A stretch of 64,000 nucleotides of DNA from NCBI RefSeq assembly GCF_039541915.1, contig NZ_BAABHD010000005.1, positions 124,001 to 188,000 of the forward strand, given 5' to 3'. Of this stretch, positions 1-12,264 are shown piece by piece. This DNA is from Nibrella saemangeumensis. Lineage in GTDB: Bacteria > Bacteroidota > Bacteroidia > Cytophagales > Spirosomataceae. A program made the translations under genes and the position numbers. Each line of letters starts with the position of its first letter. The first letter of the stretch is position 1. The notes beneath the pieces were generated by a model. That model was given only the letters and a program-made list of their open reading frames with translations. It was not told the DNA's origin and did not search any database.

Positions 1-600
1 GGAGATATGATCGTTGCGCTGCAGGGCATCCAGTACCAGTACCTGCGTACCGTATACTTTTTCGAGTTCTGCGTCGGAGATGTAGTTGAGGTCGGTGAGG
101 TAAGTGAAATTGTGTACCCGAAAGCCAAACACCGGCAGGCGGTGGTGCATCACCTCTATCGGGATGATCCGGACTCCGGCTATTTCAAAGGGTTCATTGT
201 TGATCTCGTGCGTGCGAATGCTCGGCACACCGGGGTACTTTTTATCGGCAAAGACGTAGGCAAACTCGTTCCGGAGCTGGTTCAGCACCCGCCCACGGGC
301 GTAGATGGGAATTTCTTCCTGCTGCCGGAAATTAAACGCCCTGACCTCATCCAGGCCAGCCGTATGGTCTTTGTGCTCGTGCGTGAACACCACCGCATCC
401 AGCCGCTCCAGACTCAACCGAAGCATCTGCTGCCGGAAATCCGGGCCGGTGTCAATCACGATACTCCGCCCATCCACGGCCAGGTGTACCGACGAACGCA
501 ATCGTTTGTCGCGAAAATCGACCGACCGGCAAACCGCACACGTGCAGCCAATCATAGGCACACCCGACGACGTACCCGTACCGAGGAGGGTTATCTGCAT
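1..600 (-). CDS. MBL-fold metallo-hydrolase (PhnP-like), 3' end outside window
   Basis: The minus-strand frame starts with ATG at 600 and stays open to base 1, giving 200 residues with the C-terminus missing. The N-terminus MQITLLGTGTSSGVP and the zinc motif THEHKDH (His74, His76, Asp78, His79) are those of the metallo-beta-lactamase fold. An early cysteine cluster, GCTCAVC (residues 18-24), is typical of the branch related to PhnP phosphoribosyl cyclic phosphodiesterase. A second conserved His region (VMHHRLPVFGFR) follows near residue 147. It is probably a cytoplasmic phosphodiesterase or related hydrolase; the exact substrate cannot be told. The gene lies 75 bp downstream of the receiver gene on the same strand, separated by a stem-loop of repeated ATTGAGTGA words, so co-transcription is uncertain. 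Confidence 0.85.
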   Translation of the reverse strand, partial: MQITLLGTGTSSGVPMIGCTCAVCRSVDFRDKRLRSSVHLAVDGRSIVIDTGPDFRQQMLRLSLERLDAVVFTHEHKDHTAGLDEVRAFNFRQQEEIPIYARGRVLNQLRNEFAYVFADKKYPGVPSIRTHEINNEPFEIAGVRIIPIEVMHHRLPVFGFRVHNFTYLTDLNYISDAELEKVYGTQVLVLDALQRNDHIS

Positions 601-603
601 ATT

Positions 604-665
604 GAGTGATTCAGCGATTGAGTGAATGAGCGATCAATCGTCTTCACTCAATCGCCAAATCACTC
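604..665. repeat. Intergenic stem-loop of ATTGAGTGA words
   Basis: The arms are perfectly complementary in two blocks: GAGTGATT (604-611) pairs with AATCACTC (658-665), and CGATTGAGTGAA (615-626) pairs with TTCACTCAATCG (643-654). The word ATTGAGTGA recurs within the arms, so the hairpin looks assembled from short repeats. It sits between two minus-strand genes and has no long T-tract. It could be a weak terminator or an RNA-processing hairpin. Confidence 0.75.
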
Positions 666-675
666 AATCACTCCA

Positions 676-1056
676 TTAATTATCCGTTAACTGATTGACA
701 ACCTCAACCAGGCGGTCGAAGTTCAGGGGTTTCACGAGCACATCGTTGAAGCCGGCAGCTTTAAACTCTTCTTCGGTGTAATTTTTCGCGTTACCGGTAA
801 TGGCCACAATGGGTACAGCCGCTTTTTGGGGTTGCGGCAGCGCCCGAACCCGACGGACACACTCCATTCCATCCATAATCGGCATGTTGATGTCCAGCAG
901 CAGAATAGAGAAATCCTCTTTCTCCAGGATCTGCAACACCTGTTCGCCATTCTTCACGGCGGTTATATCATAATTCTGAAACTCAAGGATTTTGCGGGCC
1001 AGGTTTTGAATAACCGAACTATCTTCAGCAATCAGGACTCGTTTGGAAGAGGACAT
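676..1056 (-). CDS. Single-domain response regulator (CheY-like receiver)
   Basis: This 126-residue protein is one receiver domain with no output domain. The acidic pair is Glu11-Asp12, the phospho-acceptor Asp55 lies in LLLDINMP, Thr87 is in AITGNA, and the invariant Lys109 is in VKPL. I chose the ATG at 1056 because the only longer option starts at a TTG (1080) and adds eight residues unlike a receiver N-terminus. Family knowledge: such proteins pass phosphate in a relay or act by protein contact. The large hybrid kinase 0.9 kb away, which ends in an Hpt domain, is a plausible but unproven partner because a gene on the other strand lies between them. Two hairpins lie in the divergent region upstream. 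Confidence 0.92.
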   Translation of the reverse strand: MSSSKRVLIAEDSSVIQNLARKILEFQNYDITAVKNGEQVLQILEKEDFSILLLDINMPIMDGMECVRRVRALPQPQKAAVPIVAITGNAKNYTEEEFKAAGFNDVLVKPLNFDRLVEVVNQLTDN

Positions 1057-1123
1057 ATGGCTATTGGTCGTAGGTAACAAGGATGGTTTTGGCTGGTGAA
1101 ATTAACGATAATTATCTAAACGC

Positions 1124-1158
1124 AAAAAAGCCCCGCCCACACCGGTGCACAGGCTTTT
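1124..1158. terminator. Hairpin with A/T flanks, possible terminator
   Basis: The stem AAAAGCC (1127-1133) / GGCTTTT (1152-1158) is flanked by an A-run, so it resembles an intrinsic terminator for minus-strand transcription. It lies upstream of the receiver start at 1056, where no annotated minus-strand gene needs a terminator. It may instead end a short transcript from the divergent intergenic region or act as a leader hairpin of the receiver mRNA. Confidence 0.4.
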
Positions 1159-1295
1159 CAAAATATATGTACCCACATTCATTCAGGGAGTGGACAAGGC
1201 TCACATTAAATTTTATAAAATTCACATCCCGGTAACACCATTTTCTGAAATGTTTTGTACATTTATCTTCCCAATCCACCCTAACCCGGGTTGAT

Positions 1296-1329
1296 GCACT
1301 CCGGTCACCGCTTTTCGGAGTGCTTTTGT
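1296..1329 (+). terminator. GCACTCCG hairpin plus T-rich tail
   Basis: GCACTCCG (1296-1303) pairs with CGGAGTGC (1316-1323), loop 12 nt, followed by TTTTGT. It has the form of a plus-strand intrinsic terminator, yet it sits about 90 bp before the start of the gene at 1421 and after a -7-like box at 1258-1265 (TACATTTA). The region 1081-1420 holds no ORF I can support. Confidence 0.5.
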
Positions 1330-1420
1330 CCGCAAGCGGTTTTTACGAACACCCCACCGTTCGTCTGTTTACTTCGCACGCCGGTTACTATTCTCTTCCA
1401 TCTTCTTATTAGCTGATTTT

Positions 1421-1861
1421 ATGAAATTAACCGGACCAGAAGGTGAGTTCGAATTGCAGATACTGGATTACGAGTATACGGATGCACCTTCCTTCCTGGA
1501 CCGAAACTGGCTTCTTGTCAACCTGCGTACGCATTACCAGGGCCGGGAGCATACCTGTACCGCTTCTCTTTTATCAACCTGGGAGATTGAAATGCTGCTT
1601 GGCTGGATGCAGTCCGTAGTTTCCAACCGGGAACTGGCCCCCAAAGTCACGTTTGTGGAGCCCAGCCTGAGTATTAGCAACGAATCGGCCCGGAAGGATA
1701 AATACGAATTTTGCATTAAACTAGCCGGCGAGGCTACTCCAGCCTGGTATGAGGATCACAAACGCCCATTCTGGCTGAAGGTCAGCCCTGACCCACAGGA
1801 GCTTAAAGGCGCCATTCAGGATTTAAAAGGGCAACTTGAGCAATTTCCTGTACGGGAGTAG
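1421..1861 (+). CDS. WapI-immunity-like hypothetical protein
   Basis: This 146-residue soluble protein has no signal peptide or membrane helix. The pattern is an N-terminal beta strand 'LTGPEGEFELQILDYEY', then a DRNWL motif near residue 28, a central SLLSTWEIEMLLGWM helix (about 49-63) and FVEPSLSI (about 78-85). From memory this matches the WapI immunity-type family, which guards against contact-dependent nuclease toxins. I rate that as a family guess only. No toxin or Rhs/PAAR gene lies nearby, so it would be an orphan immunity or a protein reused for another task. It is convergent with the hybrid kinase, and a 25-bp perfect inverted repeat spans both stop codons. Confidence 0.7.
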   Translation: MKLTGPEGEFELQILDYEYTDAPSFLDRNWLLVNLRTHYQGREHTCTASLLSTWEIEMLLGWMQSVVSNRELAPKVTFVEPSLSISNESARKDKYEFCIKLAGEATPAWYEDHKRPFWLKVSPDPQELKGAIQDLKGQLEQFPVRE

Positions 1862-1930
1862 TTGATTGGTTCAATGGTTAATTGGGTTTTGATACCCGTG
1901 AACTAACTAACCAATTAACCATTGAACCAA

Positions 1931-1935
<5 letters not shown>
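1861..1935. repeat. 25-bp perfect inverted repeat over two convergent stops
   Basis: Arm 1861-1885 is the exact reverse complement of arm 1911-1935, with a 25-nt loop. The arms are composed of GTTGATTGGTTCAATGG-like words. The left arm starts on the last base of the stop codon of the 1421-1861 gene and the right arm covers the stop codon (1931-1933) of the hybrid kinase. It probably acts as a terminator or 3'-end stabiliser for both convergent mRNAs, although there is no T-tract. Confidence 0.85.
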
Positions 1936-5629
<3,694 letters not shown>

Positions 5630-5748
5630 CCCTGCAAGTGTTTAGGAAGGAATTTCGTGGTAATCACAGCCAGATTAAATTTACAAAAATTCACCAGCTT
5701 TTTACCAGATCTGCGCAACAAATAAACATCCGTAGGGTAAAGAAAGAC

Positions 5749-7146
5749 TTATTCTTCAATGCGATTTCCGTTGGCGTCAATCAGCATGGGTTTGCCGTTC
5801 AGGATCACCAGCGCACGGTCGGTGTGAAAATCGCCGACTGATTCGTATCTGGGCGTGATCACCCACTGCCCATTGGCATCGATAAACCCCCACTTTTTGC
5901 CTTTGCGAGCTGCCCGCAGGCCCGAGTCGCTGGCCCCTTCCACCACCTCGTCATAGGAGGCATTCGCCGGCACCTGACCCTCCAGTTCGACTGGTGAATC
6001 AGCCGGGGCCAGCTCGTCCGAATTGGTCTGGTCGTCGGTGGCGATGTCGTCGTACTGCTCAGCGGCCTGGCGGGATGCCAAAGAAGAAGCAGACTCGCTA
6101 TTCGGTGTAATCGACGCGCTGCGCCGGGGCCGGGTCGACTTCACGGGGGGTTCTTCCTTCTTCTCGGATTTAACAACCCATACCGTCAGGGCAATCAGCA
6201 CCAGCACCACCACAGCCGCCAGCAGAATAATAAACGTATCTGACTTCTCCTGCTTCGGTGGGGCAACCGGTTTGGGCGGAGTGGGTAAGGTGGGTGACTT
6301 TACCGGTGGAGCCTGGGGTTGCTCCCAGTGACTGAGGTGCTTCCAGTCGGTAGAGGCCAGCTTAGCCCGGAGGTTCGGTCCCTGTGGGGTGTTCACTGAG
6401 GCATAAAAATGATCGGTGAGGTAGGCGCGTACTTCGGCCGCGACCAGTTGCTCGTCATAATCGAGCAGCGAGAACAGGGTCTGAATGGCTCCGGCGGGAA
6501 TCTGCTTGTCGTACCGGTCGAGGTAGCGCTTGATCTCCTCCCGCACCTGCGGCCGCAGATCCGGTTCGGCCGGTTTATCGGGTACGGGTACAGGGGCGGG
6601 TATTGGCTCCGGGGCAAACATGCGCGTGAGCGAAAGCCGCGGTTCCGGCTCGCCGGGCGACTCCACGCCGGGCGACTCCTCCGCCAGCGGGTGGGGCTGA
6701 TCGGTTGATTCGGGAGCTGGATGCGGAGTTGGTGGGTTGAGTGGTTGAGTAGCCGGGGGCGGCACGGGAGCCGTAACAGGAGGTTCTGGCTGCGGGTCGG
6801 GTATGGTTTCCAGGATAGCGGGTATCCACTTGTCAGTCACGAACGTGCGGGAGAGCCGCGCCCGGTCGGCTTCCTCCACAAACAAACGGATGTCGCTCTG
6901 GTAAAGCTGCTTTTGCTGCTTCTGCGCCGTCTCCAGAATTTTGGCTTTCAGCTCACTAATACGACCAAAATCCGGAGCTACGGCATAACTGACCTGGTTA
7001 ACCAGCCGGGAAAAATCGGCCGGCGAAAGGCCCAGTTGCTGGGCCTCGTCGGTGAGCCCCCGCTGTCGCCACTCCCATTCCGCTACGTTACCTTCGTGCA
7101 GTACAATTTCGTCTTTTATCCGTTCTTTTAGTTCCTCCAGCGTCAT
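5749..7146 (-). CDS. WG-repeat membrane protein, last gene of the tubulin/actin operon
   Basis: 465 residues. A helical N-terminal domain (1-115) is followed by a Pro/Glu-rich linker (116-195), a second helical segment (about 197-275), another Pro-rich stretch, one membrane helix (303-325), an acidic Ser-rich region, and at the C-terminus a single WG-type beta-hairpin repeat (KKWGFIDANGQWVITPRYESV, about 418-437, and a second partial one ending MLIDANGNRI). With no signal peptide the N-terminal part is probably cytoplasmic and the WG part periplasmic. Family knowledge: WG repeats are predicted interaction modules; no enzymatic role is expected. Its position, 88 bp after the coiled-coil membrane protein, makes it part of the same transcript. 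I do not recognise the N-terminal domains. Confidence 0.8.
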   Translation of the reverse strand: MTLEELKERIKDEIVLHEGNVAEWEWRQRGLTDEAQQLGLSPADFSRLVNQVSYAVAPDFGRISELKAKILETAQKQQKQLYQSDIRLFVEEADRARLSRTFVTDKWIPAILETIPDPQPEPPVTAPVPPPATQPLNPPTPHPAPESTDQPHPLAEESPGVESPGEPEPRLSLTRMFAPEPIPAPVPVPDKPAEPDLRPQVREEIKRYLDRYDKQIPAGAIQTLFSLLDYDEQLVAAEVRAYLTDHFYASVNTPQGPNLRAKLASTDWKHLSHWEQPQAPPVKSPTLPTPPKPVAPPKQEKSDTFIILLAAVVVLVLIALTVWVVKSEKKEEPPVKSTRPRRSASITPNSESASSLASRQAAEQYDDIATDDQTNSDELAPADSPVELEGQVPANASYDEVVEGASDSGLRAARKGKKWGFIDANGQWVITPRYESVGDFHTDRALVILNGKPMLIDANGNRIEE

Positions 7147-7234
7147 GATGGCCTACCGCTCTCCCGTAGGGGCTCTTTTATGGACCCGGCTTTACCGGTA
7201 AAGGGATCAAAGAAACTAAAAAACTTAGAAACCT

Positions 7235-8656
7235 CTATATGAAACTGATCTGTGCCTTATCCGTGATCGTCCACTTTTCCCCCTGGAGCGCCAGCTTCCC
7301 CGGCTGATCAGTTCGAATACGGCTGCCGGGTTGCGGCTGGGTCATATACGTACAGGTCTCGTTCAGGAACGAGTACGGATCAGATAAGGCCATTCGCTGC
7401 GCATCAGCGTTATCGGTCACACGGTAGGTAGCCTGTCCGTCGTTGATTAGTTGAATTTCAAAAACCGTATCCCGATCCGGCGCATTTACCAGGCCATTGA
7501 CGCTGAATCCATCCCCCAAATCGGCGGTACGTGCGAAAAAGGTAGTTACTTTCGGCTTCATCCGGTTAGCAGGCTGAGCCGGTTGGGGAGACTGCCCCTG
7601 CCGGAGCGATTGAGGGGCCGGCGGTGCCTGGGTCGACGGTTGCGGTGACGCTGGCCCTGGCTGCTGGGGCGGTGCCGGTGGCCGTTGCTGAACGGGTGGC
7701 CGTGCATCAGCCGGTTGTACCGGGCGGGCTGCCGATTCGCCAGATCTGGCCGATACGATTCCGGACCCTAAAGAGGAGAGCGTATCCCGGATCGTATTCA
7801 CATTCTGCTCCGTACGTTGGGCCACCGTTTCCATGGACTGTAGCCGGGTCTGCAACTGGCTGCGCTCCTCTTCCACCTTTCTAAGCCTATTCTCCAGCTT
7901 CACCCGCTCATTTTCCACAACTTTCACCCGATGACTTACTTCATTGATTTGTTCACTCCCAACGGCCTGCCGGGTTTCGACCGGCGCTGCGGCCGGCTTT
8001 CTGCGGCCTAAAGCATACAACAAACCGGCCAGATTCAGGATCGATAGCCAGAAGGCCCAAAAACCGTAATCAATCATACCTTTTGTTTCGTTTGTAACAG
8101 GTTCGTTTTGTGGGGAAAGGGGCACTGAACTGGTATCGGTCTCAGGCTCCGGGTCAAGATTCTGCGCCAGGGCATTTTCGGGGATCGGAACCGTAACGGC
8201 CTCCGCAACGATCTGGTCCAGTTCTGTCCGGTAGGCACTGTAGGTCGGTAACTGAAGCCGGTGCCGGCGCCCAATGCCGGAGGTTACCTTATCCATCAGG
8301 AACGTCTGCAGGCCCGATAAAACCCGATTGACATCGTCCGGGCTGGTCAGCGGACTTCTTCTTTGCAAATCCTGACTTTTCTGCCGCCCGTCCCGCACCA
8401 GCTGGTCCGCGCGCTGTAGTTTATTTTCCGTAATAAACGATTGCAGATCCCCATCGGTGGTGCAATCGTCGCATTTGGGCCGGCTTACAGAGCCGAAGGT
8501 TTTGGTATCGCTCGCCAGAAATTCCAGCGTGGCCCGCAGCATCTGAAACGTGGCCGTATCGACCTGCTGCTGATACGTATCTGAACGTTGAGCCAATACT
8601 GACCGGCCCATCAACAGGCCGGTCAGTATCAGTAAGCCAATTAGCAGTCGTTGCAT
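7235..8656 (-). CDS. Secreted/membrane coiled-coil protein of the tubulin/actin operon
   Basis: 473 residues. Signal peptide 1-22 (ends VLAQ), an N-terminal domain (25-160) with a Cys pair KCDDC at 61-65, a membrane helix 198-217, a coiled coil 234-297 rich in Glu/Arg/Gln, a Pro/Gln-rich linker 308-365, and a C-terminal beta-rich domain (369-473). If the signal peptide is used, the N-terminal domain is periplasmic and the coiled coil with the C-terminal domain faces the cytoplasm, where it could touch the tubulin-like and actin-like proteins. The C-terminal domain pattern (…TCTYMTQ…LALQGEKWTITDKAQI) resembles unnamed domains I recall from other Bacteroidota proteins. It starts 11 bp after the actin-like gene. 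Function unknown. Confidence 0.8.
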   Translation of the reverse strand: MQRLLIGLLILTGLLMGRSVLAQRSDTYQQQVDTATFQMLRATLEFLASDTKTFGSVSRPKCDDCTTDGDLQSFITENKLQRADQLVRDGRQKSQDLQRRSPLTSPDDVNRVLSGLQTFLMDKVTSGIGRRHRLQLPTYSAYRTELDQIVAEAVTVPIPENALAQNLDPEPETDTSSVPLSPQNEPVTNETKGMIDYGFWAFWLSILNLAGLLYALGRRKPAAAPVETRQAVGSEQINEVSHRVKVVENERVKLENRLRKVEEERSQLQTRLQSMETVAQRTEQNVNTIRDTLSSLGSGIVSARSGESAARPVQPADARPPVQQRPPAPPQQPGPASPQPSTQAPPAPQSLRQGQSPQPAQPANRMKPKVTTFFARTADLGDGFSVNGLVNAPDRDTVFEIQLINDGQATYRVTDNADAQRMALSDPYSFLNETCTYMTQPQPGSRIRTDQPGKLALQGEKWTITDKAQISFI

Positions 8657-8667
8657 CTTCCCAGGGG

Positions 8668-11600
8668 TCAGGATTCGGCAATGTGTTTCGACAATTCGTA
8701 GAGTGCGTGTTTGAGCGGCAGGAAGAAGAACGTTTCGGCCAGCGCTTCGTTCGGCCGGCTCTCCAGTCCTACCCTGGCCAGCATGTAGCTGTCGTACACC
8801 AGGCCGCCCCGCGTTACATCGGTACCCACCAGGTAGTCGAAGTAGCGCTCTGGCGTCTGGATGTTGTACTCGCTCAGGAAGTACGCAATATCCCGGTTGA
8901 GCAGCGTCTTTTCCAGGAAGGTCTTCACGTTGTTGAGCACCGAGTTGTGGAAATCCGTCTGGGCCCTGGCTTCGCCAATCTTGGTCCGGCGGTACTCAAA
9001 CGGCGTCTGGTTTTCGAGTTCATCGCCCCAGTACGAGGTCGTTTCGCGGTTTTCGTACTGCGCTTTTTCGGCACCCGCGTTTTCGAATAACACCGCACCA
9101 GCGGCTGTGGTCTCCTTAGGGTTATCGGTCAGGATCACTTCGAAGTCGGGCGGGATCGGCAGCTTGGTGTACGACTCAAACAGCATCCGCGTAAACGTGA
9201 TCAGCCGCGACCGCGAGCCCAACATGTTCAGGTACTGGCTACCGCGCCCGGTAAAGGTCAGGTAACGGGGCAGCCCCAACTGATGACTCTCGATCAGCTG
9301 CACCAGGTGGTACACAATGGCGCTGTAGTGCAGGTACAGCACCAGCCGCAGGGCCGGCTTTCCATCCTGAATAGACTGGATGAACTTGAAATGATCGTTG
9401 TACTTAAAGAGCAGGCTGACGATGTCCTCGGCGGTCAGTTCAGGCTTCTCCAGAAACGTTTGCAGAATGTTATCCTCCCGCGCCGGACTCTGGTTAAGCG
9501 TCCGGCGGTAGGTCAGGTAGTTCTTAACGAAGCCGTTATCTTTCCGATGCGACGGATGCCCCTGCTCGTTGAGTCCTCCACCCCAGATGTCGTAGCCGGC
9601 AAAGCGGAATGAGGTATTCAGGTACCGGCCCTGCTGCTTCATGAACAGCATGATGTCGGCCGTGCCCCCGCCAATATCTACGTTGACGGTATCGGCGAAG
9701 GACTTCACCCCATTTTTAACGAGGTAGAAGTACGGTGCGAGCGCTTCGGAGATCGGCCGTTGCCGGAAGATGTTGGTGGTACCAAATACGTTGCGGAAGG
9801 CCTGCTCCCACTCCTGCACCAGGTTGTCTTCGTTCAGCGCCCGCATACTCGACGGCGACAGCCAGACCACACTCGCCTGTTGGATGTTACCCTGGTTGAG
9901 CAGAATTTTGTTCCGGATCATCAGCAGCAGCGTTTCAAAGAACGCACGCACCCGTGGCCGGTTGAGGGTATCGCCCGGCTGGTTCTCAAACAGCCACTTC
10001 AGGTTAGTGATGTAGTGGTTGACGCCCGTGCTACCCTCTTCCAGATCAATATTGAAGCCTAAGTTGATCTTGCTGAACAAATTGTCTCCGCTGTCGGTAA
10101 AGCCGCTTTTTTCGTAGACGGTGGTACGAAGCGGGAAGACAAAAGGCGAGCCATATTCCCGGCCGACGATCGGTGGTACAAATTCCCGGCGAATGAGGGT
10201 ATCCATTTGCGGCAGCCGGCCGTAGCTGATGGGTAGCCGGTATTTGTCGTACATGGTGCGGGCTTCGTAGCCATCGTATGGCTTGTTGAGCGACACCATC
10301 TGCAGCTCATCCTGATCCAGGTGAACTTTGGAGTCACTCACCGTCAGCGCCTTCGGCTCTACGCCCCCAACGGCAGCATCGGCGTAGGCGACGTGGGTAT
10401 TGGAGGTACCGAAGTCGATGGCAAAGGTGTAATTCTTGTAGCCTTTCTGGTCAATGATCGTGAACTTCGGCAGCACCAGACCGTGGTAGGGTACGCCACC
10501 CCGTTCGAGCCGAATTTCGACCAGGTCAAAATCCTGCGGTACTTTGTAGTAGTACGATGCCGGCTGATCGGCTTTGGGCGTCCGGGCCTCCGGTGCCGGT
10601 ACGTTCAGCCACTGGTTCGATACAATATTGGCCAATTGAAAAAAGCGCACCGACGTAGCCGCCCGGAATCCGGTATTGTCTTCGCTCCAGTCGGCCACCA
10701 GGACATTGTATTTGTTCAGGCTCTGCCAGTACGGATCGGGAACCGTAATCCGGTAGAAGGGGAAGAACGCGATACCCGAACGGAACTCCAGCACGGTTTC
10801 GGGCTTATTCAGGTCGTATTCTTTCCGGAACTCGATGGTCCGGTTGTTCCGGATCGGAATCTTCAGCGAAGCAATCATGACGCGGCCCAGGCCCCGGTCC
10901 TCTTCCCGGATGGTAAGCTGCTTTTGCAGATCTTCCGGCCGGAAGAAGTTGAAATACGCCTTCCGCACCGGCAACAGGTATTCAGAGTCACCGATGGTGC
11001 CGGTCATAAACCGCTCGTTATTGATTTTGAACGGCATCCGGATCAGGAAATCTTCCAGGAAGTCATCCGTGGTGACGAACGGGTACCGCACGTTGTCTAC
11101 ACCCGGCAGGTATCGGTCGGCCAGCAGGCCGTCTTCGCTGAGGTTGTTCAGCGAGGAGCGGAAGATAACCGTCTGCGGATTCCAGGGGGTATTTTTCACG
11201 TACCGGCCCGCCACATCCATCCGCGACGCCAGCGCCAGCGGCCGCCGGATATTGGTCGGGGCTCCGTTGCGGGCTTCGCGCTGAAAATGCGTGACCGTCG
11301 GCTGCAGCACAAAATCGCTGCTTTCCTCGATGTCGTCCATCAGGTCAGCTTCACGCACCTTATACAGTACGACTCCCGGCAGCACCTGGAGGGCCGAATT
11401 GCTTTCGCCCCCGATGGTAATCGGGTCAAAGTTGCTGAGCGTTGTGCCCTGCGCCACCGGCAGCGGCACCGGATTATCGAAGAACACCTTATACAGGTAG
11501 TCTTTGAAGCCGCCGTACAGCGCCGAACTGCCATATTGGTCGTACAGCCGGCGCATGTAAGTCACGAATGCGTCGTCGCGGTCCTGTAGCGGGATGTACT

Positions 11601-12237
11601 CGTTCTGGAACAGGATACGGCCCGTTGTGCTCTTAGGCGGATCGATAAATTTGTTCTGCCGCTCCTGCTCCCAGTTAGGCGAGGTAAAGACGAGCGTCAG
11701 CGGTGATGTACCACCCAGCAGCGCCCCTTTGTAGTAGATCAGGGTAAACTGCTGGAGGTTGGCCAGTTCGTTGCGCAGGTCCAGTTCCAGGGCCTTGGCC
11801 AGAATCTGGTGCGAATGCCGTACCGGGCCCGCCGAGCCGACCGGCGCAGAGTTGGTACGCTGGCCTAAGGTGGCCAGCCGCTCGGCCCGGCCCCAGACGC
11901 GATAGGTTACATCGTTGCTGTTGCCGGCCTGAAACAGCAGTTCGAGCATATCGAGGCAGTGCGACACCAGCACGTGGTACATCGACAGCTCGCGGGGGTT
12001 CAGGTTATTGCGCACCATGCGAAAGGCCGTATCGAACAGATACAGCCGCGCGAACGGCGACGGAATAGAGGTGCCCGCTTTGGACGCTACCCCGGACGCC
12101 CCACCGGCCGCGCCCGACAGCGTGTCGGGGATATGCTCGATGCGGTTACCGGTCAGACCGCCCTGGGTGCCGGTCCAACCCTGGTGATTTTGTTCACTAA
12201 CGTTGGGATCGTTATCAATTCGAAGGATATGAGCCAT
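8668..12237 (-). CDS. Actin/Hsp70-like ATPase with 600-residue unknown N-terminus
   Basis: 1,189 residues. The C-terminal half has all hallmarks of the actin/Hsp70/sugar-kinase ATPase fold: phosphate-1 AIDFGTSNT (606-614), phosphate-2 VDIGGGTAD (853-861), adenosine motif LTFTGRGS (993-1000) and connect-2-like KETTAAGAV (1041-1049). The first 600 residues match nothing I recognise. They begin with a Gly/Ser-rich segment and continue with a mixed alpha/beta region carrying many aromatic residues. There is no signal peptide or membrane helix, so it is cytoplasmic. It lies 27 bp downstream of the tubulin-like gene, implying equal expression of both. Alternative: an Hsp70-like chaperone, or a distant relative of the SrfB virulence-type proteins; both are inferences. 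The fold assignment is secure, the function is not. Confidence 0.9.
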   Translation of the reverse strand: MAHILRIDNDPNVSEQNHQGWTGTQGGLTGNRIEHIPDTLSGAAGGASGVASKAGTSIPSPFARLYLFDTAFRMVRNNLNPRELSMYHVLVSHCLDMLELLFQAGNSNDVTYRVWGRAERLATLGQRTNSAPVGSAGPVRHSHQILAKALELDLRNELANLQQFTLIYYKGALLGGTSPLTLVFTSPNWEQERQNKFIDPPKSTTGRILFQNEYIPLQDRDDAFVTYMRRLYDQYGSSALYGGFKDYLYKVFFDNPVPLPVAQGTTLSNFDPITIGGESNSALQVLPGVVLYKVREADLMDDIEESSDFVLQPTVTHFQREARNGAPTNIRRPLALASRMDVAGRYVKNTPWNPQTVIFRSSLNNLSEDGLLADRYLPGVDNVRYPFVTTDDFLEDFLIRMPFKINNERFMTGTIGDSEYLLPVRKAYFNFFRPEDLQKQLTIREEDRGLGRVMIASLKIPIRNNRTIEFRKEYDLNKPETVLEFRSGIAFFPFYRITVPDPYWQSLNKYNVLVADWSEDNTGFRAATSVRFFQLANIVSNQWLNVPAPEARTPKADQPASYYYKVPQDFDLVEIRLERGGVPYHGLVLPKFTIIDQKGYKNYTFAIDFGTSNTHVAYADAAVGGVEPKALTVSDSKVHLDQDELQMVSLNKPYDGYEARTMYDKYRLPISYGRLPQMDTLIRREFVPPIVGREYGSPFVFPLRTTVYEKSGFTDSGDNLFSKINLGFNIDLEEGSTGVNHYITNLKWLFENQPGDTLNRPRVRAFFETLLLMIRNKILLNQGNIQQASVVWLSPSSMRALNEDNLVQEWEQAFRNVFGTTNIFRQRPISEALAPYFYLVKNGVKSFADTVNVDIGGGTADIMLFMKQQGRYLNTSFRFAGYDIWGGGLNEQGHPSHRKDNGFVKNYLTYRRTLNQSPAREDNILQTFLEKPELTAEDIVSLLFKYNDHFKFIQSIQDGKPALRLVLYLHYSAIVYHLVQLIESHQLGLPRYLTFTGRGSQYLNMLGSRSRLITFTRMLFESYTKLPIPPDFEVILTDNPKETTAAGAVLFENAGAEKAQYENRETTSYWGDELENQTPFEYRRTKIGEARAQTDFHNSVLNNVKTFLEKTLLNRDIAYFLSEYNIQTPERYFDYLVGTDVTRGGLVYDSYMLARVGLESRPNEALAETFFFLPLKHALYELSKHIAES

Positions 12238-12264
12238 AATTCACTAAAAAGCTAAAAGGTCGGG

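Noticed and set aside
10321..11589. 422-residue plus-strand ORF opposite the actin-like gene
   Set aside because: Arg/Gln/Val-rich composition and lack of motifs mark it as the shadow of the real gene on the other strand.
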